A stretch of 64,000 bases of DNA from Notolepis coatsorum (taxonomy: Eukaryota > Chordata > Actinopteri > Aulopiformes > Paralepididae), in NCBI GenBank assembly GCA_963971535.1, contig OZ020587.1, positions 160,890,817-160,954,816 of the forward strand, in the 5' to 3' direction. The notes beneath the pieces were generated by a model. That model was not told the DNA's origin, did not search any database, and was given only the letters and a program-made list of their open reading frames with translations. The translations under genes were made by a program, and so were the position numbers. Every line of letters begins with the position of its first letter. Within the stretch, counting starts at the first letter, position 1. Shown here piece by piece: positions 63,246 to 64,000 of this stretch.

Positions 63246-64000
63246 TTATCTGTTTCCGGCATTGTCGTCCTGCCTTGGGTTATTTGCTCCATTTCGATTC
63301 AGAAAATCCTCAGCTTCTTTAGGTGTGTATACACCAGACCTGTGGCCGTCACTGCCCACGAATGATAACAGCGCCGGGTATGATAACCTTGGCTTGTGAC
63401 CAGATTTGAACAGCTTTTGCATCACCTCCTTGTATGGTAGACGTCGAATGATGGCTTCTTTGCTCAAATCTTCGTAGATAAATATTGATTTATCACCATA
63501 ATTCAGATTCCCACGTTGGATGCGAGCAAATTTGATGATGTCATCCCTTGCTGTAGTCTTCCACAGAGTAACAATGATGACTCTTGGCCCGATGTTTCTT
63601 TGCCCCCGAGAACCGATTCTGTAAACATGGTCCACTTCTGGCACTGTGTTTGGATCGTTGTTACCCAAAATCGTTGATAGCACTGTTGGAAAGTTGGCAT
63701 CTTCGCAGTTTACTGCTTCATCAAGCCCTACAATGCGGATGTTATTCCGCCTGTGGTAGCGTTGGGATTCTAGTAGCCTCTCCGTCGCTTCGTTTTTAAC
63801 CACTTGTATTTCCCTCCGGTATTCTTCTTTCACACTTTCTATCTCTTTTTCCATCTCTGTCATGCCACCTTCGTTCGCCTTGACTGCCCGTGTAATTTCT
63901 GTCACCGTATTCTCCACTGTCGTGATTCGCATGGACTGTACAGCGACCGCTCTCATAACCTCTTCGACTTTAGTATCGATGTGTGCAACGTGTAATTTGA
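63246..64000 (-). CDS. L1 ORF1 protein, C-terminal part (N-terminus outside window)
   Basis: The frame is open through the right edge, so the Met at 63956 need not be the start. The order coiled coil (MRITTVENTVTEITRAV to KNEATERLLE), RRM-like domain (RRNNIRIVGLDE, RVIIVTLWKTTARDDIIKFA) and C-terminal domain (SIFIYEDLSKEAIIRRL, KLFKSGHKPRLSYPALL) is that of L1 ORF1p (transposase-22 family), a trimeric RNA-binding chaperone. Ends NPRQDDNAGNR-stop. Confidence 0.85.
   Translation of the reverse strand, partial: KLHVAHIDTKVEEVMRAVAVQSMRITTVENTVTEITRAVKANEGGMTEMEKEIESVKEEYRREIQVVKNEATERLLESQRYHRRNNIRIVGLDEAVNCEDANFPTVLSTILGNNDPNTVPEVDHVYRIGSRGQRNIGPRVIIVTLWKTTARDDIIKFARIQRGNLNYGDKSIFIYEDLSKEAIIRRLPYKEVMQKLFKSGHKPRLSYPALLSFVGSDGHRSGVYTPKEAEDFLNRNGANNPRQDDNAGNR

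Larger units (their letters stand above)
57985..64000 (-). mobile_element. L1-type LINE, nearly complete, 5' end beyond the window
   Basis: Minus-strand order: ORF1 (64000 to 63246), a 1.16 kb spacer, ORF2 (62086 to 58322), a ~335 bp 3' UTR and an A/T-rich end (AATAAAAAAAATATT) near 57985-58015. Both ORFs are open where visible. Target-site duplications cannot be checked because the 5' end is outside. Confidence 0.85.

Overview
This window is a stretch of vertebrate, almost certainly teleost fish, genomic DNA. The evidence is repeat content: an L2/Maui-type LINE with a TTA tail, a Rex1/CR1-like LINE, a fish-type L1, a BEL/Pao element, a Tf1/sushi-type LTR element, tRNA-derived SINEs with LINE-like tails, hAT-like and TTAA-target DNA transposons, and very dense micro- and minisatellites. 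I found no convincing host protein-coding gene, no functional tRNA or rRNA gene and no prokaryotic feature. The species cannot be read from the sequence.

Layout. 1-1.9 kb: 3' end of a BEL/Pao retrotransposon (integrase tail, polypurine tract, 3' LTR). 1.9-7.5 kb: near full-length L2 LINE, with frameshifted ORF1, intact-looking ORF2 and a ~245 bp TTA tail. 7.6-8.3 kb: non-autonomous DNA transposon in a TA microsatellite. 9.3-16 kb: mosaic of L2 fragments, a C2H2 zinc-finger relic, a gypsy-like LTR remnant on the minus strand, and two SINE insertions with clear target-site duplications. 19.5-22.7 kb: Rex1-like LINE with an internal deletion. 22.7-33.4 kb: a second copy of much of the 9.3-15.4 kb mosaic, enlarged by a solo BEL LTR (25.1-26.3 kb), a young LTR element (26.55-30.15 kb) and a LINE fragment. 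33.6-38.0 kb: full-length LINE with one 1307-codon ORF carrying a 2A-like motif. 38-45 kb: LINE 3' ends, MITEs, a foldback hairpin and a TTAA-flanked DNA element. 44-56.5 kb: at least four copies of a hAT-like family embedded in minisatellites, a 200-base assembly gap, a 59-bp array passing into a 17-bp array, and two more SINEs. 56.6-64 kb: LINE RT fragments, then a nearly complete L1 on the minus strand whose ORF1 runs off the right edge.

The most interesting object is the LTR element at 26551-30152. It has two 666-bp LTRs that differ, by eye, at three positions. The 12 bases right after its 5' LTR are perfectly complementary to 12 bases inside that LTR, placed about 31 nt downstream of a TATA-like motif. 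That is the arrangement of Tf1/sushi self-priming. It encodes no recognisable gag or pol. It carries instead one uninterrupted 843-codon GC-rich ORF of tandem Ala/Pro/Ser and Arg/Pro repeats, whose C-terminus, ending in a hydrophobic helix, is encoded by the 3' LTR.

If active, the autonomous LINEs (L2, the 2A-like LINE, Rex1-like, L1) would supply reverse transcriptase and endonuclease for themselves and possibly for the SINEs. The LTR element at 26.6 kb, the MITEs and the SINEs would all depend on machinery encoded elsewhere.
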